NCBI RefSeq assembly: GCF_034653355.1
Contig: NZ_JAYEER010000002.1
Span: forward strand, 496,001 to 560,000
Length of the DNA: 64,000 nt
Direction of reading: 5' to 3'
Origin: Nitrospirillum sp034653355
GTDB lineage: Bacteria; Pseudomonadota; Alphaproteobacteria; Azospirillales; Azospirillaceae
Each line of letters opens with the position of its first letter. The first letter of the stretch is position 1. The position numbers and the translations under genes are program-made. Below are positions 16,161 through 26,046 of the stretch, piece by piece. The notes below the pieces were generated by a model that made no database searches, was not told the origin of the DNA, and worked only from the letters and a program-made list of their open reading frames with translations.

Positions 16161-17540
16161 TTAGTCGACATAGACCAGGAACTGCTCATACCGCCCCGCG
16201 TCCGCCCGGGCGACGATGCGGACGCCGCGGCTGGCGTAGCGGGCCTGGTAGATCTCTTCGGTGAAGCCGCCGCGCAGGCGGCGGGCCATGGGCTTCAGGT
16301 CCGTCACGGCCCCCAACGGTCCCAAGGTCGCGGCATAGTCCGCCAGCGCCGCCGGGCTGAAATAGGCGGTGCCATTGGCCGTGAGGTGGGCGGCGTCGGC
16401 GTGGCCATGGGCCAGGCCCTCCAGGAAGGCGCGCGCGGTCGCGGTTTCCTCCGCGCTGGGTTGGGTCGCCAGCGGTAACAGGGCGCTGATCTTCTGGGCG
16501 ATGCCGGCCGGGTCGCCATAGTCGCTGTTGACCAGCACGACGATGGCCATGCCCAGGTCCGGCCACACCCGATTCTCCGCCAGGAAGCCGGAGACCTCGC
16601 CGCCGTGGCGCAGCAGGCGGGCGGCGCCGTCGCTGGTGACGGTCAGGCCCAGGCCATAGCGCGCGTCCTGGCCGTTGTTCAGGCGCACGCTGGTCTCCAT
16701 GGCCTTCCAGCTTTCCGGCTTCAGCAGCTTCCACTGCATCAGGGTGATGTCCCAGCGCGCCAGATCCCGGGGCGTCAGGGCCAGCTGGGCCGCGCCCACC
16801 AGCCAGCCGGGCGCCTCCTTGGGCGCGGGGCGCGGCTGGCCCAGGGCGTAGCGGGTGTAGCCGGCGGCGTCCTTGGGTCCCAGCGGGCCCTGGTCGATGT
16901 CGGCGGCATCCAGGCCCAGGGGCTTCAGCACCCGGCTGGTGAGGAAGGTGAAGAAGGGCTGGCCCGACACCTTTTCCACGATGCGCGCGGCGATGGTGAA
17001 GCCGGTGTTGGAATACTGCCAGGCCTCGCCCGGCTGGAAATCCAGCGGCACCCGGGCCCAGCGGTCGAAGATGCCGTCGGTCGTGACGGGCTTTTCCATC
17101 ATGGCCGGGACGTAGTCCTGCGGCCAGAAATCGCGATAGCCGGCGGTATGGCTCAGCACCTGACGGATGGTGATGCGGCTTCCGTCGGTCAGGTTGGGAA
17201 TGAACTTGCCCACCGTGTCGTCCAGCGACAGCGCGCCGTCCTCCACCAGCAGCATCACCGCGGCGGCCGTGAACTGCTTGGAGACGGAGCCGATGGCGAA
17301 GCGCTGGGCCGGCGTCGCCGTCACCGCCGGTTCACGCCGCGCTTGGCCGTAGGCGTGGACGTAGGCGATGGCCCCGTCGCGCACCACGGCGATGGAGGCG
17401 CCCGGCGTGCCGCTGTCCGCCAGCGCTTGGGTCACCACCACGTCGATCTTCGCGGTCACATCGGGGGCGAGGTCCGCGCCGTGGCCAACCCCGGACATAA
17501 GAAGGCCGCCTATGAGCAGGGTGGCGAGCAGGGTGCGCAT
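16161..17540 (-). CDS. Serine beta-lactamase-like hydrolase (class C / PBP4* family), exported
   Basis: 459 residues. A signal peptide (MRTLLATLLIGGLLMSGVGHG-AD) is followed by a beta-lactamase-fold domain with the catalytic SxxK as SVSK in RFAIGSVSKQFTAAAV, YxN as YSN in WQYSNTGFTIAARIV, and HGG in LLRHGGEVSGFLAEN in place of KTG. This pattern fits esterases, D-aminopeptidases and peptide hydrolases better than true beta-lactamases. A C-terminal extension of about 110 residues (from about STARAFLEGLAHGH) resembles the small extra domain found in many such proteins. ATG 17540 starts at the signal peptide; an upstream in-frame ATG at 17744 runs over the neighbouring gene and was rejected. Substrate unknown. 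Confidence 0.8.
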   Translation of the reverse strand: MRTLLATLLIGGLLMSGVGHGADLAPDVTAKIDVVVTQALADSGTPGASIAVVRDGAIAYVHAYGQARREPAVTATPAQRFAIGSVSKQFTAAAVMLLVEDGALSLDDTVGKFIPNLTDGSRITIRQVLSHTAGYRDFWPQDYVPAMMEKPVTTDGIFDRWARVPLDFQPGEAWQYSNTGFTIAARIVEKVSGQPFFTFLTSRVLKPLGLDAADIDQGPLGPKDAAGYTRYALGQPRPAPKEAPGWLVGAAQLALTPRDLARWDITLMQWKLLKPESWKAMETSVRLNNGQDARYGLGLTVTSDGAARLLRHGGEVSGFLAENRVWPDLGMAIVVLVNSDYGDPAGIAQKISALLPLATQPSAEETATARAFLEGLAHGHADAAHLTANGTAYFSPAALADYAATLGPLGAVTDLKPMARRLRGGFTEEIYQARYASRGVRIVARADAGRYEQFLVYVD

Positions 17541-17653
17541 GAAGGTCCCGAAGGCTGGGGAGTGGGAGGCCATCCTGCCATTGCTGGCTGCTTTGGGAAA
17601 CCGGCCTGCAGCGTGACAAGGCATCGCCCGGCGGTGAGATACCGGATGCGATC

Positions 17654-18198
17654 TCACAGAACCGTCAATGTCGCATTCCACTGGAAATACCCCAGCAGCG
17701 CGGGCTGCCCGTCGTCCGTATCCGTGGTGGTCAGGTAGAAGCAAATCTTGATGGGGGTGACGCCGGCATGCTCCACAGGCGTTTCCAGCACGTAGATGCT
17801 GGATGGAATCGAGGTGAAGGTGGGGGGGCGGTATTGACGCAGTCTCTCAGAAGGGGCTGCGGCATTTCCTGGGTTATGATGCGCGCAACGATGGGGCCAA
17901 GCCGGCCGGAACCCTTCCCTTTGCCAGTCCCGGCCTGCTCCAACGCGTAGATGATGACGCTTTGCCCGGTATTGCCGGACAAGGATAGTCCTTGCCAGCG
18001 CAGCACGGACTGGCGTCTGAGGGCCAGACGCAGGTCGGCTGAAGCCAAGCCGGCCCGTGCCTGGGTTGGTGGGGCGATCAGAAAGCAATGGTCGCTCATG
18101 ACCAATGTGGGGCTGGTGGCGTCCTGACTGGGGAGGGGTGAGGCTGCCAGCACGCTGGCGGTATCGACAATGAAGCCGAGGCTGATGGTGCTGATCAT
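17654..18198 (-). pseudogene. PixA/AidA-family protein, paralog 1, frameshifted
   Basis: The N-terminal part, from ATG 18198 (MISTISLGFIVDTASVLA ... RWQGLSLSGNTGQSVIIYAL), and the C-terminal part (PPTFTSIPSSIYVLETPVEH ... LLGYFQWNATLTVL) both align with the intact paralog at 18371-18901, but lie in different frames. They meet at a run of seven C (minus strand; 17822-17828). Eight C would give NTAPPTFTS, matching NTNPPTFTT in the paralog. So a single missing base breaks the gene, or the tract is phase-variable, or the assembly is wrong. Function as for the paralog. Confidence 0.75.
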
Positions 18199-18302
18199 GG
18201 GTGGGCGCTCCCTTCCGAACCCGGCTCGTTCCTCATCAAGGAATTGAACTTTGTCCGATCCGTTTTCGGGGCGATTCATCGTCGGGGTGGTCCATGAAGA
18301 TA

Positions 18303-18330
18303 GGCCCGCGCGGCCTTTTCCGCGCGGGCC
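18303..18330 (-). terminator. Strong hairpin between the two PixA/AidA genes
   Basis: GGCCCGCGCGG-CCTTTT-CCGCGCGGGCC is a perfect 11-bp stem with a 6-nt loop, 40 bp after the stop of the intact paralog and 105 bp before the start of the broken one. On the minus strand it is not followed by a U-tract, so it may attenuate or stabilise the transcript rather than end it. Confidence 0.45.
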
Positions 18331-18370
18331 CGGGGCGGACATCCCCAACAAAAAGCCTAGGGCATGGCGT

Positions 18371-18901
18371 TTACGCCACGGTGATGGTCGGATCCCAGTA
18401 GAAGTAGCCGACCAGCTGGGGCTGACCAGTGCTGGGGTTGGGTTGGGTCACGTAGAAGTAGACCTGATAGTTCTCGGTGCCATGGTTGATGACCGTGGTC
18501 TGTAAGTAATAGTCCAGATCAGTCACCGTGGTGAAGGTGGGCGGGTTGGTGTTCTTCCCATCGACCAGCGTGGGCTTCGGCTCATAAGGGTTGGATTCGA
18601 TGGCGGTGATGGTGCCGGTGACCTGGGTGCCGGAGAACTGGCGGATGTCGTACAGCACGACCGACTGGTCGCTGTTGCCGGACAGCGATAGCGACCGCCA
18701 ACGGATGGTGTCGTTGACCAGGGCGTTGATGTTCAGGTCGCCCGTGGCCTGCCCGCTCCGCACAAAGGCGCTCTGGGCAATCATATATGAAAAGTTGTGG
18801 GCGATGCCGGTGGGGGCGTTGGCGTTCTTGCTGGGATTGGGATAGGTCGACAGCAGGGTGACCGTGTCGATGACGATCTCGATATCGATAAATTTGCTCA
18901 T
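18371..18901 (-). CDS. PixA/AidA-family inclusion-body protein, paralog 2
   Basis: 176 residues, full length for the family. Marks are IEIVIDTVTLLSTYPNPS at the N-terminus, SYMIAQSAFVRSGQATGDLN, IRWRSLSLSGNSDQSVVLYD, TDLDYYLQTTV, and the terminal GYFYWDPTITVA. The family includes Xenorhabdus PixA (crystalline inclusion protein) and quorum-sensing-controlled AidA of Burkholderia/Ralstonia; its molecular role is unsettled. The start has GAGGAG 6 bp ahead. It precedes the broken paralog in the same direction. Autoinducer control is possible from the family but no lux-box-like element was recognised upstream. Confidence 0.85.
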   Translation of the reverse strand: MSKFIDIEIVIDTVTLLSTYPNPSKNANAPTGIAHNFSYMIAQSAFVRSGQATGDLNINALVNDTIRWRSLSLSGNSDQSVVLYDIRQFSGTQVTGTITAIESNPYEPKPTLVDGKNTNPPTFTTVTDLDYYLQTTVINHGTENYQVYFYVTQPNPSTGQPQLVGYFYWDPTITVA

Positions 18902-19223
18902 GTCACGTCTCCTCGGGATGGGTTGCCCTCCTTCATTAAATTGACATTAATTTATGTTTTGCACGCAAAAGGAGAGCAACGCACAAATACCATCACGGTC
19001 TAGGTGCCGCAATCTTTAAGCGGGATAATTGGTGGTAACTCTACTAAAGAGAGAAAATTCCTGCGCTGTTGCCAGGCTCTTATGGCGAAGGGCCTGGATC
19101 GCCGGCTGCAAAAAAGGGCGGCCCCCGTCCATGCCGGTGAGACCGCCCCTTGAGCTTTTGCCCACGTTATCGTACGGGCGGGAAGGCGCCCTGGTGCTCG
19201 GAAATAAATCGCGCCGGTATCGG
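18902..19223. other. Intergenic region between catalase and PixA/AidA
   Basis: No gene seen. The half next to the PixA/AidA gene (18935-19000) is strongly AT-rich compared with the surroundings and probably holds that gene's promoter. The other half holds the catalase terminator at 19110-19150. Confidence 0.5.
19110..19150 (-). terminator. Rho-independent terminator of the catalase gene
   Basis: On the minus strand GGGCGG pairs with CCGCCC (19143-19148 with 19116-19121) across a GC-rich interior and is followed by six T (19115-19110). It lies 74 bp downstream of the catalase stop. Confidence 0.65.
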
Positions 19224-20690
<1,467 letters not shown>

Positions 20691-20773
20691 GGGGTGCGGG
20701 CTCCATGAAGGCGTGGGGGAGGCTCCGGGGTAAGGCGCCCGGGGCTCTCGCATCGGATTGGGCCCGTAAGCGG

Positions 20774-20799
20774 GGGCGGGTTTCATTGACAACCCGCCC
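20774..20799 (-). terminator. Hairpin between the SDR and catalase genes
   Basis: GGGCGGGTT-8 nt-AACCCGCCC is a perfect 9-bp stem, 80 bp downstream of the SDR stop and 84 bp upstream of the catalase start. No clear U-tract follows, so termination is plausible but unproven; it could also sit in the catalase leader. Confidence 0.4.
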
Positions 20800-20878
20800 T
20801 GCCCTTGTTGCGCCGGCCGCATCACCCCGTGCCTGATCCGTCGGGTTGCGGGTGATACGGGACCTCATGCCGCCGGCA

Positions 20879-21622
20879 TCATGCCGTGTAGCCGCCGTCG
20901 ATGGTCAGGCAGGCGCCGGTGATGAAGCCCGCCTCCGATCCCGCCAGGTAGGCCACCAGGCTGGCGACCTCGCTGTCCTGGCCCAGGCGGCCGATGGGCA
21001 TCAGCGTCATCAGGCGGGTCAGCACGGCCGGATCGGTGGGCACCATGTCCGTGGCGGTGGGGCCGGGCTGGACGGCGTTCACGGTGATGCCCCGGCGGGC
21101 CAGGTCGACGGCCATGCCGCGCGTCATGGCGGCCACCGCCCCCTTGGTCATGCTGTAGACCGAGGCGCCGGGGAAAGCGGTGCGATCGGCGGCCACGCTG
21201 CCGGTGGTGATGACGCGGCCACCCTCGCCCATGTGGGGCAGGGCTGCCTGCACCGCCACGAAGACGGCGCGGACGTTGACCGCCACCATGCGGTCAAAGG
21301 TCTCCAGCGGGTAATCGTCGACCAGGCCGTGGGTCAGCAGGCCGGCGTTGTTGACCAGGATGTCCAGCCGGCCCTGCAGCTGTGCCACCTCATCCACCGT
21401 CTGGCGCAGGGCGACCACGTCGGCGCTGTCGGCGCGGATGGCCAGGGCCCGGCCACCCGTGGCCTTGATCTCATCCACCAGGGCCCCGGCCGGCGCCTCG
21501 GACGAGGCATAGGTGAAGGCCACGGTGGCGCCGTCGCCGGCCAGGCGGCGGACGATGGCGGCGCCAATGCCGCGGGAGCCGCCAGTGACCAAGGCGGTCT
21601 TGCCGCTGAAGGGTAGGGTCAT
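20879..21622 (-). CDS. Short-chain dehydrogenase/reductase (3-oxoacyl-ACP reductase-like)
   Basis: 247 residues, classical SDR. Cofactor motif TGGSRGIG at residues 14-21, NNAG in DILVNNAGLL, catalytic Ser in TTGSVAADR, YxxxK as YSMTK, and the C-terminal ACLTIDGGYTA. Ala-Ser-Ser after the second beta strand (TYASSEAPA) suggests NADP(H). The substrate is not predictable. It lies 95 bp downstream of the TetR gene on the same strand, and a palindrome at 21641-21654 sits in its promoter, so it is probably the target of that regulator. Confidence 0.88.
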   Translation of the reverse strand: MTLPFSGKTALVTGGSRGIGAAIVRRLAGDGATVAFTYASSEAPAGALVDEIKATGGRALAIRADSADVVALRQTVDEVAQLQGRLDILVNNAGLLTHGLVDDYPLETFDRMVAVNVRAVFVAVQAALPHMGEGGRVITTGSVAADRTAFPGASVYSMTKGAVAAMTRGMAVDLARRGITVNAVQPGPTATDMVPTDPAVLTRLMTLMPIGRLGQDSEVASLVAYLAGSEAGFITGACLTIDGGYTA

Positions 21623-21640
21623 GGTGTCATCTCCAGTATC

Positions 21641-21654
21641 GTTACAGATGTAAC
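21641..21654. promoter_or_regulatory. Palindromic operator ahead of the SDR gene
   Basis: GTTACA-GA-TGTAAC, perfect 6-bp arms, 18 bp upstream of the SDR start codon. It lies between a possible -35 TTTAGA and -10 GATACT (16-bp spacer) on the minus strand, so a bound repressor would block the promoter. The TetR protein at 21718-22296 is the likely ligand. Confidence 0.6.
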
Positions 21655-21717
21655 AGTCTAAAATCAGGTGATCGAAATCCCCCGCGGGCCGGGCGGCGCC
21701 TCAAGGGGGAAAGGGGG

Positions 21718-22296
21718 TCACTTCAGGCTTCTCAGTGCCAGGCGGGCCACGCTCCGCAGGATCTCGGCGCCGGTGCCAGCTCGCGCGGACACCTTCAGCC
21801 CGGCCAGGGTGGCGCCGAGGAAGGCGGCGGCTGTCGGAATGTCGGTGTGGGCGTCCATCTCGCCGGCGGCTTGGGCGGCGGTCAGCTGACGCTCCAAGGC
21901 GTGGGCCAGGGTGTGGGCGGCAGCGTCACCCATGGCGGCGATCTCCGCGTCCGCCCGGCCGAACTCGCAAATGGCGCTGACGCCCAGGCAACTGGGGTGG
22001 GCCGATGCCACCGCCTTGGCGATGAAGGCCATGAAGGCGGACTCCACCCCCGTCAGCGGCGTGGGCGCCGCCGTCATCGCGCTGATGAAGTCGGCCACGT
22101 TGTCCTCGTTATATCGGCGCAGGGCGGCAAGGTAGAGCTGCCGCTTGTCGCCGAAGGTATCGTACAGGCTCTGCCGGCTGATCCTCATGGCGCGTAGCAA
22201 GGCCTCGGTCGAGGTGCCCTCGAAGCCGTGCTGGGAGAAAAGGGCGATGGCCGCGGCCATCGCCACCTCGCCGTCGAATTCCTTGGGTCTAGCCAT
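21718..22296 (-). CDS. TetR/AcrR-family transcriptional regulator
   Basis: 192 residues. The N-terminal helix-turn-helix is ALFSQHGFEGTSTEALLRAM RISRQSLYDTFGDKRQLYLAALRRY, the standard TetR pattern. The C-terminal half (AFIAKAVASAHPSCLGVSAICEFG) resembles regulators of the YxaF/LmrA-like group that control quinone- or drug-responsive reductases. It likely represses the SDR gene downstream, and perhaps itself through the palindrome CAGATCGATCTG at 22316-22327, 20 bp before its start. Confidence 0.87.
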   Translation of the reverse strand: MARPKEFDGEVAMAAAIALFSQHGFEGTSTEALLRAMRISRQSLYDTFGDKRQLYLAALRRYNEDNVADFISAMTAAPTPLTGVESAFMAFIAKAVASAHPSCLGVSAICEFGRADAEIAAMGDAAAHTLAHALERQLTAAQAAGEMDAHTDIPTAAAFLGATLAGLKVSARAGTGAEILRSVARLALRSLK

Positions 22297-22620
22297 GGCC
22301 CTTAGATGGGAATTCCAGATCGATCTGTCCAGAACTATTCGACAAAAATCCGCATGAATCTTCTAAACCACTGGATGTGAAGCGATATTGGCCGCCGCAA
22401 AAAGTGCCGGCCTGCAACATTTAACAAGGCTTAACGCCAAATCGGTGCAGGTCCGGACAATAGTGGTGCGGTTGACGCACATACACTGCAAGGCGAATGG
22501 GGGCTGAACCGCCGCCTGGTTGGGGTCCGTTTCCGGACCTCTGGCATCCCCCCGTGATCACCAGACCTGAGGCCTGCGGTTTCCCAACCGCCGACCCAGA
22601 ACAGCGATGAGGGACGCGAG
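22297..22620. promoter_or_regulatory. Divergent control region of the TetR and LysR genes
   Basis: 324 bp without a gene. It contains a perfect 12-bp palindrome CAGATCGATCTG at 22316-22327 close to the TetR start, and near the LysR gene a short GGTCCG-TTTC-CGGACC-like hairpin at about 22527-22541. A TTGACG at about 22472 could be a -35 element for the LysR gene, but no good -10 follows. Confidence 0.4.
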
Positions 22621-23613
22621 ATGTCAGACGTTGCGATGAAATACTTCTACGCCACCGCCATCCATGGGTCGATGCGGGCGGCCAGCCAGAAGATGAACGT
22701 GGCGGTGTCCTCCGTCAGCCGGCAGATCGCCCAGCTGGAGGCGGCCATGGGCATGCCCTTGTTGGAGACCGGCCGCCGGTCGGTCAAGCTCACCACCGCC
22801 GGTCAGATGGTGTTCGATTACTATCAGGCGCAGATGGCCGACCGCGAGGCCTTCGCCGCCCGGCTCGAGGCGCTGCGCGGCATGCGCATGGGCGCGGTGG
22901 AACTGGCGGTGGGTGAGGGCTGCACCGTCCAGGCCATGCAGGGCGTGCTGGAGACCTTCCAAAGCCGCTATCCCGGCGTGGAACTGGCGCTGCATACCGT
23001 TTCCACCGCCGAGCTCGTGCGTATGGTGGTGGATGACGAAGTGCACATCGCCATCGGCGCCCAGATTCCCAGCGATCCCAAGGTGCGGGTCCGCACCTCG
23101 GCCCGCCAGCCGCTGATGGTGGTCAGCCGCCCGGACCATGCCGTGGCCAAGCGCGGCGCCGTGACCCTGCAGGATCTGTCGGGCCACGACCTCTGCCTGT
23201 CACCGCGCGATACCCGCATCCGCCAGCTGCTGTCGGCGGCGGAGATGCGTCACCAGGTTTGGCTGCGCGCCACCATCACCACCAATTCCGTCCACACCAT
23301 GCGGGAAATGGTGCTGAGCGGCCGCGCCGCCACCATCCTGCCCCGCGCCGCGGTGCTGGCCGACCTGGAGGATGGCTGCCTGGTGGCAACGCCGCTGTGC
23401 GATGTCGAGGCCGACACCACCACGGTCGACCTGGTGACCCGTCTGGGTCGGCAGCTGCCCCATGCCGCCACGCTGGCCCTGTCGCTGCTGGAACAGCAGG
23501 TGCATCGCTGGGGGCAATGCGGCGGCTACCAGGCGGGCACCTCCGTCGCCGCTCCCATGGCGGCGGTCCATGGCCGGCCTGAGCGCCGCGTGGGTCTTGA
23601 GGCCGTCGCCTGA
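22621..23613 (+). CDS. LysR-family transcriptional regulator
   Basis: 330 residues. The N-terminal winged helix-turn-helix reads MKYFYATAIHGSMRAASQKM NVAVSSVSRQIAQLE...LLETGRRSVKLTTAG, followed by a substrate-binding-like effector domain (GAVELAVGEGCTVQAMQGVLETFQ ... LSGRAATILPRAAVLADL). No likely target is divergent from it: the upstream neighbour is the TetR gene and the downstream one is folB on the other strand, so it probably acts elsewhere. The C-terminal 25 residues are Ala/Gly-rich and outside the domain. Confidence 0.87.
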   Translation: MSDVAMKYFYATAIHGSMRAASQKMNVAVSSVSRQIAQLEAAMGMPLLETGRRSVKLTTAGQMVFDYYQAQMADREAFAARLEALRGMRMGAVELAVGEGCTVQAMQGVLETFQSRYPGVELALHTVSTAELVRMVVDDEVHIAIGAQIPSDPKVRVRTSARQPLMVVSRPDHAVAKRGAVTLQDLSGHDLCLSPRDTRIRQLLSAAEMRHQVWLRATITTNSVHTMREMVLSGRAATILPRAAVLADLEDGCLVATPLCDVEADTTTVDLVTRLGRQLPHAATLALSLLEQQVHRWGQCGGYQAGTSVAAPMAAVHGRPERRVGLEAVA

Positions 23614-23731
23614 GCCTGGCGCGTCAGGTTTTGACGAAGGGGGACGGGCCGGTGGTCCGCCACCCCCGCCTTCCCGGAAAAACGCGCTTTGCCAGGCATG
23701 CCGGCCTGCTGGCGCCTGGCCTTCAGGGACG

Positions 23732-24097
23732 CTATGACCGGACCCGCCGGATGCGCACCGACACGCCGTCGATGATGGCGGGGACGGGCGCGGATGGCTT
23801 GTCCACCTGCACCGTGATGGTGTCGATGCGCGGAAACTCCTCCAGCAGGGTGCCGGCCACCGCCTCCGCCACCGCTTCGATGGTCATGAAGCGGCGGGCG
23901 GTGGCGACGCGGGTGGTGGCCGCCGTCAACTTGGCATAGCAGACACTCAAGTCCCAGTCGTCGGCCTTGCCCGCCACCGACAGATCCAGCGTGCAATCCA
24001 GCGAGATGTAGAAGCGCTGACCCAGCTTGGCCTCTTCCGCCGTCAGGCCGTGATGGGCGTATATCGCGATGCGGTGGACCAGGATGTGATCGGTCAT
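23732..24097 (-). CDS. folB: Dihydroneopterin aldolase (FolB-like)
   Basis: 121 residues. The FolB pattern is present: LVHRIAIYAHHGLTAEEAKLGQ, RFYISLDCTLDL, DLSVCYAKL, TIEAVAEAVAGTLLEEFP, and VQVDKPSAPVPAIIDGVSV with the conserved Lys. The enzyme makes 6-hydroxymethyl-dihydropterin for folate in the cytoplasm. ATG 24097 begins the family-like sequence; the frame continues upstream to 24175 without similarity. No other folate gene is adjacent. Confidence 0.85.
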   Translation of the reverse strand: MTDHILVHRIAIYAHHGLTAEEAKLGQRFYISLDCTLDLSVAGKADDWDLSVCYAKLTAATTRVATARRFMTIEAVAEAVAGTLLEEFPRIDTITVQVDKPSAPVPAIIDGVSVRIRRVRS

Positions 24098-24319
24098 GGG
24101 GCGGTGTCCTCTCAAGGCCGGAGGGCCGGGCACAGGCTGCCCTTTCCCGGGGATGCTGTCACCCCGTTCCGTCACGCCTTGTCCGGCCGGCGCTGTGGCA
24201 TAAATGTGGGCGCGTTATTTTGGCCGTTGCGCCGGAGAGGGCGGCGTCGCAGGGTGGCGCCCTCCGGCCCCTGGTGGCCGTCCGCGGTTGGCCCTCAAGT
24301 GAAGCCGGATCGTACGCTC

Positions 24320-25426
24320 ATGCCTGCCGCCCCCGCCGGGAATCTCGCCGCCCATCGCCTGCGTTTGCGCCTGGGCTGTCCCGTCATTTTCCCCGGCTTC
24401 CGCATCCTGACCCCGGCGGAGGAGTTCCGGGCCGCGGCCGACTGGTGCGACGCCAACGGCATCACCCATGACCAGTACGGCCAGGGCGATCTGCTGGCGG
24501 CGTTCGAAGGCACGGTGGCGGGCCTGCTGGGCAAGGAGGCGGCGGCCTTCATGCCCAGCGGCGTCATGGCCCAGCTGATCGCCATGCGGCTGTGGACGGA
24601 GGTCAGCGGGGTGTCTCGCTTCGGCATGCCCCACACCTCCCACCTCGCCCTGCATGAGGAAGAGGCCTACCAGGCCCTGTTCAATTTCCACGGCGTGCCC
24701 GTGGGCGACCGCCGCCGGCCCATCCTGGCCCGCGACCTGGTGGCCGTGGCCCAGCCGCTGGCCTGCCTGCTGGTGGAACTGCCCCTGCGCGAAATCGGCG
24801 GCCAGCTGCCGGATTGGGACGAACTGCAGGCCCTGAAGGATTTGGCGCGGTCCCGCCAGCTGCCGCTGCACATGGACGGTGCCCGACTGTGGGAAAGCCG
24901 CGCCTATTACGGCCGCAGCTATGCCGAGATCGCCGCCGGCTTCGCCTCCGTCTACGTCTCGGTCTACAAGGGCATCGGCGGCATCGCCGGGGCGGTGCTG
25001 GCCGGCGACATCGACTTCATCGCCAACGCCCGGCTATGGCAGCGGCGCCTGGGCGGCATCCTGGTGCGGCAAAGCCCCATGGTGGCCACCGCCGCCATGC
25101 GGTTCGAAACGCGGCTGGGCCAGATGGACGCCTGCTACCGTCGCGCGCTGGAACTGGCGGCGGACTTGGCCGGTATCCCCGGCATCCGCCTGAACCCCGC
25201 CGTGCCGCAGACCAACATGCTGCACATCTTCTTCGACCGCCCGGCGGCGGCGGTGGCGGAGACCCGCGACGCCATCGCCAGCGGCGACGGCATCTGGGTG
25301 GCCGGGGAAATCCGCCCCGCCGACGTGCCGGGGTGGAGCGTGACGGAGCTGTATGTCGGCGACACCCTGCTGGACCTGGACAACGCCCAGGTGCTGCCTT
25401 ATTTCGCCCGGCTGGCCGGTGCCTAA
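24320..25426 (+). CDS. Low-specificity L-threonine aldolase / beta-eliminating lyase family
   Basis: 368-residue PLP enzyme of fold type I, expected to cleave L-threonine (or allo-threonine) to glycine and acetaldehyde. Visible are AAFMPSGVMAQLIAMRLW, the His of MPHTSHLALHEEEAYQ, the cofactor Asp in LPLHMDGARLWES, and the Schiff-base Lys in YVSVYKGIGGIAG. ATG 24320 is near the start of homology; the same frame is open to 24050 but the extra 90 residues are Arg/Pro-rich and unlike the family. The stop codon overlaps the convergent phosphatase gene by 4 bp. Confidence 0.82.
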   Translation: MPAAPAGNLAAHRLRLRLGCPVIFPGFRILTPAEEFRAAADWCDANGITHDQYGQGDLLAAFEGTVAGLLGKEAAAFMPSGVMAQLIAMRLWTEVSGVSRFGMPHTSHLALHEEEAYQALFNFHGVPVGDRRRPILARDLVAVAQPLACLLVELPLREIGGQLPDWDELQALKDLARSRQLPLHMDGARLWESRAYYGRSYAEIAAGFASVYVSVYKGIGGIAGAVLAGDIDFIANARLWQRRLGGILVRQSPMVATAAMRFETRLGQMDACYRRALELAADLAGIPGIRLNPAVPQTNMLHIFFDRPAAAVAETRDAIASGDGIWVAGEIRPADVPGWSVTELYVGDTLLDLDNAQVLPYFARLAGA

Positions 25427-26031
25427 CGGTATTCCCGCACGTCGACCCCGGTGGCGCGCACGGCCCAGCGCCGGTGCCAGCGCAGGTCGGTCAGCGACAG
25501 CGGCGCGATGTCCAGCCGCCAGAAGGCCTGTAGCGGCGCCTCCAGCACCAACACCACCGCCATGCGGATGACCGCCGCGTGGGTGACGGCCAGCGTGTGC
25601 CCTTCCGCCACGGCGTGTTCCAGCCATTGCGCCACCCGTGCCCGCAGTTGCGCCAGCGACTCAGCCCCATGCGGGCGGGCCTCCGGGTCCGTCAGCCAGG
25701 CGCCCACCGCTTCCGCCTCGTTGGCGGACAGGTCGGCCAGACTGTGGCCCCGCCAGGCACCCACGTCCAGGTCGGCCAAGGCCGTGTCCTCTTGCGCCTC
25801 CACACCCAGGAGGCCGGCCAACGCGTCCGCCGTCTGCCGGGCGCGGACTTCCGGCCCTGTCCACAGGCGGTCGACCTTGCGCAAGGCCCTTACCTCCGCC
25901 AGCAGGGCGGCCTGGATCAGGCCGGCGTCCTCCGCCGCCTCATCCGTCCCGGGAAAGACGGCGTCGCGCTGGGACCGGGTGGGGGCGTGGGCCAGCAGGG
26001 TCAGGCGGCCAATGACATTGGGGGCTGTCAT
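25423..26031 (-). CDS. Histidine-phosphatase-superfamily protein with altered RHG motif
   Basis: 202 residues with the branch-1 layout: N-terminal motif LTLLAHAPTRSQ, DRLWTGPEVRARQTADALAG, LADLDVGAWRGHSLADL, and LAVTHAAVIRMAVVLVLEAP. The phospho-acceptor His and the second His are kept, but the Arg and Gly of RHG are replaced (AHA) and the second site reads THAA instead of THGG. It lies back-to-back with a cobalamin riboswitch and cbtBA, so a CobC-like alpha-ribazole phosphatase or other B12 role is possible. Catalytic activity is uncertain. Confidence 0.72.
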   Translation of the reverse strand: MTAPNVIGRLTLLAHAPTRSQRDAVFPGTDEAAEDAGLIQAALLAEVRALRKVDRLWTGPEVRARQTADALAGLLGVEAQEDTALADLDVGAWRGHSLADLSANEAEAVGAWLTDPEARPHGAESLAQLRARVAQWLEHAVAEGHTLAVTHAAVIRMAVVLVLEAPLQAFWRLDIAPLSLTDLRWHRRWAVRATGVDVREYR

Positions 26032-26046
26032 CGAGATAGTCCTTGA

